A DNA stretch of 64,000 bases from UBA1309 sp047605645 (GTDB lineage Bacteria > Bacteroidota > Bacteroidia > Bacteroidales > Dysgonomonadaceae). The notes beneath the pieces were generated by a model. That model had not been told where the DNA came from. It did no database searches and saw nothing but the letters and a program-made list of their open reading frames with translations. The translations under genes were made by a program, and so were the position numbers. The stretch is taken from positions 1 to 64,000 of the forward strand of contig JASGFJ010000016.1 of the NCBI GenBank assembly GCA_047605645.1. Direction: 5' to 3'. Shown in pieces: positions 37,472-46,409 of the stretch; the first letter of the stretch is position 1; each line of letters begins with the position of its first letter.

Positions 37472-39913
37472 ATGAAAATTATAAAGTTTGGCGGTTATGC
37501 CATAGGCACAGTTGAAGGTATTAAGATTGCAAAGAAAATAGTTGAAGAAACGACGAAGCCCGTCGTGGTGGTTGTCTCTGCTTTCAACAATATAACCGAC
37601 ACACTCTATGAGGCATCCCGGTTAGCAGCGTCAGGAAATCCGGAATACATCAAATCATTTACATCTATTGAGCAAAGACATTTCAATGTGCTCAAGGAAT
37701 TAGATATCGACAACAACACAGAGGTTGCTATCCAGGTTGATTTACATCAAAAGCTGGAAGAATTGAGAAGCATTCTGCAGGGCGTTTTCCTTATAAATGA
37801 TCTTTCTCAAAAGACATCCGATAAAATTGTAAGCTACGGTGAGCAACTTTCTTCTTTGTTATTCAAACACATTCTGGAAGGTTCGGTACTTCTGGATGCG
37901 ATGCAGCTTATCAAGACAGAAAAAATAGGGAACAAGCATCTATACGACAAAGACCTGACAAACAGATTAATCCGTGAGGCATTTCGTTCACCACGCAACA
38001 TAAGCATTGTTCCCGGGTTTATTTCCAGCAGTCGCGACACGGGAGAGATCACCAACCTCGGCCGGGGCGGTTCTGATTACACGGCAGCTATTTTCGCAGC
38101 CGCTTTGGATGCATCGGAATTGGAAATATGGACCGACACCGATGGATTTATGACTGCTGATCCTAAAATCATCAGCAACGCATACACAATTGAACAGCTC
38201 ACGTTTACGGAAGCTACAGAGCTTTGTAATTTCGGTGCCCGGGTGATTTATCCCCCGACAATATATCCCGTATATCACAAGAATATTCCTATCCGCATCC
38301 GAAACATATACAATTTGAAAGGAGTCGGCACATACATTACCGACGGCCCCGTTCCGAAAGAAGGGAAAGCCCTTATCAAAGGGATCTCGTCAATCAACGA
38401 CACCTGCCTGCTTACAGTGCAGGGATTAGGGATGGTGGGTATTATCGGTGTAAACTATCGCATATTCAAAGCGTTGGCCAACAACGGCATCAGCGTCTTC
38501 CTGGTTTCTCAGGCTGCTTCAGAAAACAATACGTCCATCGGTGTCAAAACAGACGATGCCGAATTAGCTGTTTCTGTCCTGGAAAAAGAGTTTGCTCAGG
38601 AAATCGAAATGGGCAGCATGAACAGAGTATTGCTAGAATACGGACTGGCGACGGTAGCTATTGTGGGAGAAAATATGAAATATTCGCCGGGAATCGCAGG
38701 AAAATTATTCTCTACACTCGGCAAAAGCGGAATCAGCGTAATTGCTTGCGCTCAAGGAGCTTCCGAACGAAATATCTCATTTGTTATCAAACGGGAATAC
38801 CTGAAGAAAGCAATCAACTCGATTCACGATTCATTTTTCCTATCGCCATATAAAGCCCTCAATTTATTTATTGTGGGCGTGGGTGTAGTCGGGAGCAACC
38901 TGATTGAACAAATCAAACACCAGCAGCAGCAACTCATGTCTCAATATGCGTTGAAACTAAATGTGGTGGGAATTGCCCGCGGTCGGAAAGCCCTAATATG
39001 TCGCGAGGGAATAGATTTAAATACCTACCGGGAAGAACTGGAGATAAAAGGATTTGAGAGTTCTCCGAAAACATTAAAGGATAAGATACTGGAAATGAAT
39101 ATATTCAATGCTATTTTCGTCGACTGCACAGCCAGCCCCGATATTGCAGCATTGTACGAAGGGTTGATTTCCAAAAATATATCAGTGGTTACAGCCAATA
39201 AAATTGCGGCCTCATCTTCCTACGAAACCTACTCCAACCTGAAACGTATTTCCAGAGAACGGAATATCAAGTTTTTATTTGAGACAAATGTAGGAGCAGG
39301 ACTTCCGATTATCAACACAATGAATTCGCTAATCAACTCGGGCGATCGCATCGTGAAGATTGAAGCTGTGCTTTCGGGGACACTCAACTATATATTCAAT
39401 ACCATCAGTGAAACTATTCCGTTTAGTCAGGCTGTATTGATGGCCAAAGAAGAAGGCTTCGCCGAACCCGATCCGAGAATTGACCTCAGTGGAATGGACG
39501 TTGTACGAAAACTGGTTATCCTAACACGTGAAGCAGGTTATGTGGTAGAACAGAACGATGTTATCAAGAATCTGTTTGTTCCCTCAACATATTTTGAAGG
39601 AAGCCTTGACGATTTCTGGACTCATCTACCCGAATTGGATGAAGAGTTTGAAGTTCGCAGAAAAAAACTCGAAAACGAAGGAAAGCATCTCCGTTTTGTA
39701 GCTAAATACGAGAACGGAAGATGTGAGATAGGACTTCAGGAGGTCGAAATGAGTCATCCTTTCTACGATCTGGAAGGCAGCAACAACATTATACAAATAA
39801 CAACAGAAAGATATAACGAATATCCTATGATTATCAAAGGATACGGAGCCGGAGCTAGCGTGACAGCAGCAGGTGTGTTTGCAGATATCATCAGCATCGC
39901 CAATATCCGATAA
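37472..39913 (+). CDS. thrA: bifunctional aspartokinase/homoserine dehydrogenase
   Basis: An 813-residue fusion: aspartokinase (about 1-295), two ACT-type regulatory domains (to about 455) and homoserine dehydrogenase (about 460-813). Together they carry aspartate to homoserine for Thr, Met and Ile. The kinase part keeps LGRGGSDYTAAIFAAAL and ATELCNFGARVIYPPTIYPV. The opening signature, normally KFGGTSV, reads KFGGYAI (residues 5-11), and VSALGG-like is VSAFNN. The dehydrogenase part shows VGVGVVGSNLIEQI for NADP and TANKIAASS. First gene of the threonine operon. Feedback control through the ACT domains is expected. Confidence 0.96.
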   Translation: MKIIKFGGYAIGTVEGIKIAKKIVEETTKPVVVVVSAFNNITDTLYEASRLAASGNPEYIKSFTSIEQRHFNVLKELDIDNNTEVAIQVDLHQKLEELRSILQGVFLINDLSQKTSDKIVSYGEQLSSLLFKHILEGSVLLDAMQLIKTEKIGNKHLYDKDLTNRLIREAFRSPRNISIVPGFISSSRDTGEITNLGRGGSDYTAAIFAAALDASELEIWTDTDGFMTADPKIISNAYTIEQLTFTEATELCNFGARVIYPPTIYPVYHKNIPIRIRNIYNLKGVGTYITDGPVPKEGKALIKGISSINDTCLLTVQGLGMVGIIGVNYRIFKALANNGISVFLVSQAASENNTSIGVKTDDAELAVSVLEKEFAQEIEMGSMNRVLLEYGLATVAIVGENMKYSPGIAGKLFSTLGKSGISVIACAQGASERNISFVIKREYLKKAINSIHDSFFLSPYKALNLFIVGVGVVGSNLIEQIKHQQQQLMSQYALKLNVVGIARGRKALICREGIDLNTYREELEIKGFESSPKTLKDKILEMNIFNAIFVDCTASPDIAALYEGLISKNISVVTANKIAASSSYETYSNLKRISRERNIKFLFETNVGAGLPIINTMNSLINSGDRIVKIEAVLSGTLNYIFNTISETIPFSQAVLMAKEEGFAEPDPRIDLSGMDVVRKLVILTREAGYVVEQNDVIKNLFVPSTYFEGSLDDFWTHLPELDEEFEVRRKKLENEGKHLRFVAKYENGRCEIGLQEVEMSHPFYDLEGSNNIIQITTERYNEYPMIIKGYGAGASVTAAGVFADIISIANIR

Positions 39914-39945
39914 TCAACGACTTTTATATTATACAACCAAAAAAG

Positions 39946-41166
39946 ATGAAAACAATAATCATTCTGGCTGATGGCGCTGCAGATGAGCCCATCGCTGAGT
40001 TGGGAGGTAAAACGCCTCTTCAGGCGGCAAAAACGCCTTTTATCGATCTTCTTGCTTCCAAGGGTAAAAACGGATTGTTAGACACGATTCCCGAAGGCTT
40101 TAAACCGGGTAGTGAAATAGCCAATCTTTCAGTCCTGGGTTACAACGTTCCCAGCGTGTTCGAAGGCAGAGGATCGCTCGAAGCAGCTAGTATGGGAGTT
40201 GATATCCTTCCCGGAGAGATGGCCATGCGTTGCAATCTTATCTGTGTGGAAGACGGAAAAATAAAAAATCATTCAGCCGGGCATATTTCAAGTGAAGAAG
40301 CCGAAGTATTAATCCGCTTTCTCGACAAAGAGCTGAATGACGGAACAGTCAGTTTCCACCCCGGAGTTTCTTATCGCCATCTGTTAAAAATGAAAGGCGG
40401 AGACAAACAGTTGGATTGTACAGCACCACATGATGTTCCGGGAACGCCGTTCAGAGATGTGCTGATCAAAGCCGCTGCTCCTTCAGCAGAAGCAACAGCA
40501 GATTACCTGAACAAATTAATTATTAAATCGCAGGAACTGTTGAAAGATCATCCGGTGAATCTGAAACGGATTGCAGAAGGAAAAGATCCGGCCAACAGTA
40601 TCTGGCCTTGGTCGCCGGGTTACCACCCCACCATGGCAACATTGCAAGAGATGGTCGGAATCAAGACCGGTTCGGTTATTTCCGCCGTGGATTTAATTCA
40701 AGGTATCGGAAAATATGCCGGGTTAAGACAAATTCACGTGAAAGGTGCCACCGGATTGTACGACACCAATTACGAGGGTAAAGCACAGGCTGCATTAGAC
40801 GCATTGAAAGAGGAAGACTTCGTCTATTTACATATCGAAGCGAGTGATGAAGCCGGACACGAAGGAGACTATAAACTCAAAACGCTGACCATCGAATATT
40901 TGGAAAACAGGGTCGTAAAAACAATATATGAAGCAACCAGAGACTGGGAAGAGCCGGTAACCATTGCCATCTTACCCGATCACCCGACTCCATGCCGCCT
41001 GAAAACGCATACCAAATCGCCGGTACCATTCCTGATCTATCGTTCAAACGAAGAGGGAGATGACGTACAGACTTATGATGAATTTGCGGCAGAAAAAGGA
41101 GCTTATGGTCTTCTTAAAGGGAAAGAGTTTATGGAAACTCTTTTCGGTGTAAAAATTAAAGATTAA
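39946..41166 (+). CDS. phosphoglycerate-mutase-like proposed homoserine kinase
   Basis: A 406-residue alkaline-phosphatase-superfamily protein of the archaeal-type cofactor-independent phosphoglycerate mutase family. Metal and active-site motifs: ADGAAD (Asp9), GSEIANLSVLGY (with the Ser), CTAPHDVPG, EASDEAGHEGD and LPDHPTPC. Its place between thrA and thrC, with no ordinary GHMP-type thrB in the operon, fits the protein family proposed to act as homoserine kinase in Bacteroidota and some other groups. The reaction is thus inferred from context; glycolytic mutase activity is the alternative. Confidence 0.85.
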   Translation: MKTIIILADGAADEPIAELGGKTPLQAAKTPFIDLLASKGKNGLLDTIPEGFKPGSEIANLSVLGYNVPSVFEGRGSLEAASMGVDILPGEMAMRCNLICVEDGKIKNHSAGHISSEEAEVLIRFLDKELNDGTVSFHPGVSYRHLLKMKGGDKQLDCTAPHDVPGTPFRDVLIKAAAPSAEATADYLNKLIIKSQELLKDHPVNLKRIAEGKDPANSIWPWSPGYHPTMATLQEMVGIKTGSVISAVDLIQGIGKYAGLRQIHVKGATGLYDTNYEGKAQAALDALKEEDFVYLHIEASDEAGHEGDYKLKTLTIEYLENRVVKTIYEATRDWEEPVTIAILPDHPTPCRLKTHTKSPVPFLIYRSNEEGDDVQTYDEFAAEKGAYGLLKGKEFMETLFGVKIKD

Positions 41167-41180
41167 ATACTAAAAAAGCG

Positions 41181-42485
41181 ATGAAATATTACAGTACAAA
41201 CAAACGTTCGGCTGAAGTATCCCTACAGGAAGCAGTAGTAAAGGGGCTGGCTCCGGACAACGGATTGTATATGCCGGAAAATATAGCAAAACTTCCGGCC
41301 GACTTTTTCGATACGATTGATAAACTTTCGTTTCAGGAAATGTCTTTTCAGGTGGCCAGAGCCTTCTTTGGAGAGGATATTGATGACCAAACGCTCCGGG
41401 AAATAGTTTTCGATACACTTGCTTTCGAAACGCCGATCGTGGAAGTGGAAAAAGGGATTTACAGCCTGGAACTATTCCACGGCCCGACATTGGCCTTCAA
41501 AGATGTCGGCGGACGTTTCATGGCGCGTCTCCTTGAATATTTTGTCAAGAAACAGGGGCAAAAAAAAGTGAATGTGCTTGTCGCTACATCTGGAGATACC
41601 GGCAGTGCTGTTGCAAACGGATTTCTTGGAGTGGAAGGGATTCATGTGTATGTGCTTTATCCCAAAGGAAAAGTAAGTAACATACAGGAATGTCAGTTCA
41701 CGACTCTGGGGCAAAACATTACCGCACTGGAGGTAGACGGCACCTTCGATGATTGCCAGACACTTGTCAAGACTGCATTCCTGGATGAAGAGCTCAACAA
41801 GGTACTGAATCTGACTTCTGCCAATTCCATTAATGTAGCTCGCTTCCTGCCTCAGGCATTCTATTATTTCAACGCTTATGCACAATTGAAAAAATCAGGA
41901 AAGGCCCAAAATGTTGTTTTTTCTGTACCAAGCGGTAACTTCGGAAATTTGACAGCCGGTCTTATTGCTAAAGCAATGGGATTGCCGGTAAAGCGTTTTA
42001 TTGCCGCCAACAACAGCAACGATATTTTTTATCAGTATCTGAAAACAGGAGAATATGCACCTCGCTCTTCGGTGCAAACAATAGCCAATGCCATGGATGT
42101 AGGAAATCCAAGTAATTTTGTCCGGATTCTCGACTTGTATAAACATTCGCATAAGGCCATTACTACCGAAATTTCAGGATATACATACAATGACGAACAA
42201 ATCAGAGAGACTGTCAAAAAAACATTTGCTGATACGAAATACCTGCTGGATCCACATGGAGCATGTGGATTTCAGGCGCTGAAAGACGGATTACAGGCTG
42301 GTGAAACCGGAGTATTTCTGGAGACTGCACATCCGGCTAAATTTCTGGAGACAGTGGAAAGTATTATTTCTTCCAAAGTAGAAATCCCTGTCAAACTGAA
42401 AGCGTTCATGGAGGGTAAAAAGAAAAGCATTGCACTGGATAAGACGTTTGACAGTTTCAAAGCTCTTCTGCTGAAATCCAGATAA
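41181..42485 (+). CDS. thrC: threonine synthase
   Basis: A 434-residue PLP enzyme making threonine from O-phosphohomoserine. The PLP Lys lies in FHGPTLAFKDVGGRF (about residue 110). The phosphate-binding glycine/serine run is ATSGDTGSAVANGF and the PLP-pocket motif is SVPSGNFGNLTAG. The opening YYSTNKRSAEVSLQEAVVKG is typical of this branch. It starts 14 bases after the proposed homoserine kinase gene and completes the operon. Confidence 0.97.
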   Translation: MKYYSTNKRSAEVSLQEAVVKGLAPDNGLYMPENIAKLPADFFDTIDKLSFQEMSFQVARAFFGEDIDDQTLREIVFDTLAFETPIVEVEKGIYSLELFHGPTLAFKDVGGRFMARLLEYFVKKQGQKKVNVLVATSGDTGSAVANGFLGVEGIHVYVLYPKGKVSNIQECQFTTLGQNITALEVDGTFDDCQTLVKTAFLDEELNKVLNLTSANSINVARFLPQAFYYFNAYAQLKKSGKAQNVVFSVPSGNFGNLTAGLIAKAMGLPVKRFIAANNSNDIFYQYLKTGEYAPRSSVQTIANAMDVGNPSNFVRILDLYKHSHKAITTEISGYTYNDEQIRETVKKTFADTKYLLDPHGACGFQALKDGLQAGETGVFLETAHPAKFLETVESIISSKVEIPVKLKAFMEGKKKSIALDKTFDSFKALLLKSR

Positions 42486-42530
42486 AAAGAATCAGGGAAA
42501 AAGACATTCAACCCATCGATATACAACACG

Positions 42531-42550
42531 AAAAGGTTGTGCCTTTTTTT
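42531..42550 (+). terminator. terminator of the threonine operon
   Basis: A 6-bp stem aaaagg/cctttt with a 5-base loop and a T7 run, 45 bases past the thrC stop. The stem is short, so the call is moderate. Confidence 0.45.
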
Positions 42551-42609
42551 GACCGGCATAAAACTTATCCATAATCATTTTGGTTATATGATATAAACAG
42601 ACAAGCACC

Positions 42610-43713
42610 ATGCACGAGATAAAATTTCCTTTTGTAGCCAGATTAACGTTCGTTCTGATAAGCATCGTGCTCATCGCAACCATAGCTATCTTGGGACAGA
42701 CTATTCTGTCTCCGCTATTTTTTGCATTTCTAATGTCATTACTTTTTGTGCCTTTTGCCAATTTTCTGGAGAGAAGACTACGATTCACCCGGACTCTATC
42801 ATCCTTTTGCTCATTCTTTATTATGCTCGGGATTATAGCTGGGATTATCTATTTCTTCACGGTGCAATTAAGTGATTTTATCACGGACTTTCCGATGCTT
42901 CAAAAACAAGCGCTGGCATCTTTCCATGACTTGCAATTGTGGATATCACATAATTTTCATGTGAGAATCAGTATGCAATGGGATTACATCAACGAGGCTC
43001 TTGAGAAGCTGCTTAATTTTTCAGGTGCTATTCTGGGATTTACCGTGACGATGTTTTCTTCAGTGGGAGCGTTCGTTGTATTCAGCATGCTGTTCTTCAT
43101 CTTTATCATGAACTACAGAAGGAATCTGTATATTTTCATTACCACTGTTTTTGAAGCGAAACACGTTCAGAAGGTACATGAGATTACTTCTGAAATACAA
43201 CGTATCATAAAGCAATACATCATCGGCTTATTTATCCAGATTATTATAGTCAGTATACTGTCTACCATTCTGCTCTCGGTACTTCATGTCAAATACGCGG
43301 GTCTGGTAGGTATTTTAGCCGGATTACTGAATGTAATTCCGTATATCGGGATTATTATTACCGGATTATTTGCAACCTTGATTTCGCTGGCTACAGGCAA
43401 TGACAGTACGATATTTGTAATCATCGGATTCTTTGTGATTCATGCGATTGATGCCAACATCACATTGCCGCTTGTAGTGGGTTCGAAAGTAAAGATAAAT
43501 GCCCTATTTACATTTCTGGGGTTATTAATTGGAGAAGCATTGTGGGGAATCTCGGGAATGTTTTTCAGTATTCCGTCTCTGGCCATTCTGAAAATCATCT
43601 TCGACAGAATAGACAGCCTCAAACCCTGGGGAGTTTTGCTGGGTGATTCGGGAAAAAGAAGACGGAAGAAATATAAGATAACCAAAAATATTATTCTGGA
43701 AGATAAAGAGTGA
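42610..43713 (+). CDS. AI-2E/PerM-family membrane protein
   Basis: A 367-residue protein with about eight hydrophobic segments, arranged as in the AI-2E transporter/PerM family: an N-terminal pair (15-60), one near 70-90, the soluble loop 95-150 and the C-terminal cluster including GLVGILAGLLNVIPYIGIII (the conserved P-Y-I-G motif). Family members export varied solutes or ions, and autoinducer-2 export is shown only for some. A charged Lys/Arg-rich tail follows. Single gene with a terminator downstream. Confidence 0.85.
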   Translation: MHEIKFPFVARLTFVLISIVLIATIAILGQTILSPLFFAFLMSLLFVPFANFLERRLRFTRTLSSFCSFFIMLGIIAGIIYFFTVQLSDFITDFPMLQKQALASFHDLQLWISHNFHVRISMQWDYINEALEKLLNFSGAILGFTVTMFSSVGAFVVFSMLFFIFIMNYRRNLYIFITTVFEAKHVQKVHEITSEIQRIIKQYIIGLFIQIIIVSILSTILLSVLHVKYAGLVGILAGLLNVIPYIGIIITGLFATLISLATGNDSTIFVIIGFFVIHAIDANITLPLVVGSKVKINALFTFLGLLIGEALWGISGMFFSIPSLAILKIIFDRIDSLKPWGVLLGDSGKRRRKKYKITKNIILEDKE

Positions 43714-43800
43714 AATCGGTCTCTGCGATAGCATTATCTAAGCGATCGGTAAAAAGACAATCAGAAAGCCTATATTTCAGGTGTGAAATACAAAAAAAAG

Positions 43801-43842
43801 AAAGCACGAATCATTGGGAAGTCCTTTGTTTCGTGCTTTTTT
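43801..43842 (+). terminator. Rho-independent terminator
   Basis: Stem aaagcacgaa (43801-43810) pairs with ttcgtgcttt (43830-43839), followed by a T run. About 90 bases past the AI-2E-family gene. Confidence 0.75.
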
Positions 43843-44007
43843 AAGCTTTCACGAAAAATTGATTTTCGCAATCACCCGGTAATTTCGTCCCTAAATAGTT
43901 CTATAAAATTGGGTGCAGACATCTAGTCATGTCATTTATTATCAAAACGCTACACAGATGTGTATATACTTACAACCAATGATAAACATTTAGTGAAAAA
44001 GAAAGAG

Positions 44008-44550
44008 TTAGAATCTGTATCCGATATCCACTCCGGCATTCGGTTCCAGAGACATAAACTTATCGTTGACAGTCTCACTGAAGTTACGGCCGATATTGAA
44101 AAAAGGTTGTATCGTAAATGCATTACCTAACACCCATTTGTAGCCTCCGCCAATACCAAGAATAAAGGAATCCATATTCGTTTTTTCGGTTCCGGTAGAT
44201 TTTTCTTCTTTGTAGTTCCCGAAACGTCCCTTCACAAACGGCGTAATACTAAATCCGGAACCACGATTGTTATCAGCATCGCCCAGATAGTAAGTATAAT
44301 TCAGAGCAATACTGGTCGTATTAAATTTTTTCTTGCTGCTGAAAGGAGCATAATACGAAAAACGGTCATTAAAAACCATCTTAAGCCCCATAGACTGATG
44401 GTCGTCAAGATATCTTTCATACCCAACTTCAGCAGAGGAAATAGTGAGTGTATTGAAGATATTCAATTTCACTTCATTCGTCCGTTCTCTTTGAGATTTC
44501 GCTTGTATAGCGCAGACAGACAATAACACGATAAAAAAATACTTTTTCAT
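44008..44550 (-). CDS. small outer membrane beta-barrel protein
   Basis: A 180-residue protein with signal peptide MKKYFFIVLLSVCAIQAKSQ and alternating hydrophobic beta strands (ALNYTYYLGDADNN; FILGIGGGYKWVLG), ending in AGVDIGYRF with the terminal Phe used for outer membrane insertion. Length fits an 8-stranded barrel. Function unknown. Its upstream leader closely resembles that of the LolA-like gene at 45580-46221. Confidence 0.7.
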   Translation of the reverse strand: MKKYFFIVLLSVCAIQAKSQRERTNEVKLNIFNTLTISSAEVGYERYLDDHQSMGLKMVFNDRFSYYAPFSSKKKFNTTSIALNYTYYLGDADNNRGSGFSITPFVKGRFGNYKEEKSTGTEKTNMDSFILGIGGGYKWVLGNAFTIQPFFNIGRNFSETVNDKFMSLEPNAGVDIGYRF

Positions 44551-44645
44551 ACAATTTGATTTTTACTGTTAGGAGGTGTAGAACTCGCCTGATATTTAAA
44601 GCATTGCTATAGATAATAAAAAAAGTCAGGCTTCGTTCCATAAAT
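44551..44645 (-). promoter_or_regulatory. leader shared with the LolA-like gene (copy A)
   Basis: Read on the plus strand: cat-acaattt-gattttt-actgttagg, then gcctga (44587-44592) and its inverted partner tcaggc (44626-44631), ending caggcttcgttccata. The same order occurs at 46222-46320, while the coding sequences downstream differ. It could be a structured 5' leader or a duplicated promoter. Confidence 0.4.
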
Positions 44646-44785
44646 TAAATATTTATAGGAAAATAAAATAGTTGATTTACATAAATAAAAAGCAGGAGAA
44701 CTCAGAAATCAACAAAAGAAAATAATCTGCTATATTTCAAATAGATAGCCAATAAGTTTCGAATCTAACCGACCTTCCATTATTC

Positions 44786-45427
44786 TTATTTACGCACCCA
44801 GACATGTACGATGTTGCCGAAGACGAGTTTATGATAAACACCTTCGCTCTGGTGTGCCTTTTCGAAGAAATCTTTGTTCTTTGCATCGTATATTTCATCC
44901 GGATTAATCGTCTGAGTTTGTGCAAGCTCACATTCGATAATAAGTTTAGCCTCCTTGTAACTCATACGTCCGGAAGGCGTTACCAGAGGTGTCAAAGTCG
45001 TGGTTTTCATCTTGTCGGTGTTGCGCCCGGAGGATTTTCCAAAAGGAAGAAATGCGGGTTTAAACTGATCATCGAAATAACTCATCGTATACTCTTTGTC
45101 TTTCAGAATCATCTCCAGCGTATACCGAGTACCTCTCAGACAGCAAAAAGTAACCGCCTTACCACACAGCCGTCCCACTCCACCGTCACTGGCAACCATC
45201 GAATTGTATTTATCCTGAAATCCGGCTGTAATCACAGCATAATCTTTGGCAAACAAGGTGAACACACTTTCGGGAAGCTCATCGGGAGTAATTTCAACAA
45301 AGAGATCGGAGAATGACTTATCGTTAAGATGGGTGTAATCAATGGGTTGCTTTGCAGATATTGACTGAGAAAAAAGGGATGCAACCACGCACACAAACAG
45401 AGAGAGTGTAAAAATGATTTTCTTCAT
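44786..45427 (-). CDS. exported flavin-reductase-like protein
   Basis: A 213-residue protein with a signal peptide (MKKIIFTLSLFVCVVASLFSQ) followed by a domain matching the FMN-binding split-barrel flavin reductase family (DIM6/NTAB). Motifs: VITAGFQDKYNSMVASDGGVG at 65-85, AVTFCCLRGTRYTLEMI (91-107), YTMSYFDDQFKPAF, and KSSGRNTDKMKTTTLTPLV. Three Cys lie at 88, 95 and 96. Members usually act in the cytoplasm, so an export signal is notable. It may serve in envelope redox chemistry. No close operon partner. Confidence 0.7.
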   Translation of the reverse strand: MKKIIFTLSLFVCVVASLFSQSISAKQPIDYTHLNDKSFSDLFVEITPDELPESVFTLFAKDYAVITAGFQDKYNSMVASDGGVGRLCGKAVTFCCLRGTRYTLEMILKDKEYTMSYFDDQFKPAFLPFGKSSGRNTDKMKTTTLTPLVTPSGRMSYKEAKLIIECELAQTQTINPDEIYDAKNKDFFEKAHQSEGVYHKLVFGNIVHVWVRK

Positions 45428-45534
45428 GTAGTTTATTTTTTGTATCAGCCGTAAAGATAAGAAAAGAGGATAAAAGAAAAAGCATATCCACTTAAATTTG
45501 TAACGAAGAACCTTACATATAGATACTCAAAAGA

Positions 45535-45558
45535 AATGCGAAGTCAGAGCTCCGCATT
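45535..45558 (-). terminator. terminator of the LolA-like gene
   Basis: On the minus strand aatgcggag pairs with cttcgcatt around a 6-base loop, followed by a T-rich tail, about 20 bases past the stop. Confidence 0.5.
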
Positions 45559-45579
45559 CTATACTGTTTTCGCTACGTT

Positions 45580-46221
45580 TTATCGTAAATCTACTATTTC
45601 GGCACGGGGATACTCTTTTTTCTCAAACACAAAGGTCTTATCGGAAAGATTTTGTCCGGTCTGATATTTTTGCAAGACAATAACTACGTTGTTTCCATTA
45701 CGTGAATTCAGGGTAATGGATGTAATCTGATAGTTCTGCCTGTCGATATTCACAATATATTTATTCACAGATGAATTCTTTTTCTGAGGAGTCATCTCAA
45801 TTTTATAGACAGCTCTTCCCCTATCGCTTCCAACACCTTTATTATCCAGTTTGAAGCCGGATTTATATAAACCGAGAATAGACACGGGACTTATTCCGGC
45901 CAACTCTTCACCATCCGGGTTGGATACATTCACTTCGTTATTTGCTTTTACATACGTCCACTGAGTCTTCCCATCAAACCAGGTAGTTCCTTCACTGCTG
46001 ACCAGTTTAAATTTATTCCCCTTAATCCAGGCTTTACCCGATTGACTCATGACACCGCTTTTGGATTTTGAATTACTCGATTTAATAGAGAAATCGACAC
46101 TGACACCTCCATTCTGAGTAATGGCTGAGGCCGCTTTATCAAGAATATCTTTCGGAGCCTGAGCAAAAAGAGCAACGGAACAAAAGACCAAAAGACTAAA
46201 AGCTAAAACTATTTTTTTCAT
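45580..46221 (-). CDS. LolA-like outer membrane lipoprotein carrier protein
   Basis: A 213-residue protein with signal peptide MKKIVLAFSLLVFCSVALFAQ and a LolA-type beta fold: KDILDKAASAITQNGGVSVDF, GKAWIKGNKFKLVSSEGTTW with the conserved WFDGKTQWTY segment, and EMTPQKKNSSVNKYIVNID. LolA carries lipoproteins across the periplasm to the outer membrane. It follows ftsK on the same strand with a 188-base gap that has its own leader. Whether it is the main LolA or a paralogue cannot be told here. Confidence 0.8.
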   Translation of the reverse strand: MKKIVLAFSLLVFCSVALFAQAPKDILDKAASAITQNGGVSVDFSIKSSNSKSKSGVMSQSGKAWIKGNKFKLVSSEGTTWFDGKTQWTYVKANNEVNVSNPDGEELAGISPVSILGLYKSGFKLDNKGVGSDRGRAVYKIEMTPQKKNSSVNKYIVNIDRQNYQITSITLNSRNGNNVVIVLQKYQTGQNLSDKTFVFEKKEYPRAEIVDLR

Positions 46222-46320
46222 ACAATTTAATTTTCACTGTTAGGGAATATGGCACTTGCTTGATTTTTTTAGTCATTATATATGGGATGATTTAATAAAA
46301 TCAGGCTTCGTTTCATATAA
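46222..46320 (-). promoter_or_regulatory. leader shared with the beta-barrel gene (copy B)
   Basis: Read on the plus strand: catacaatttaattttcactgtt..., then gcttga (46258-46263) with partner tcaggc (46301-46306), then caggcttcgtttcata. It matches 44551-44645 in order, spacing and sequence. Confidence 0.4.
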
Positions 46321-46409
46321 GTTATTTTATAAAATTCTATTTTCATGCAAAGTTCCTTATATGGACTTCCATTTTGGAAAATAGTTTAATCAAAGCCCCG
46401 GCATCTTAT

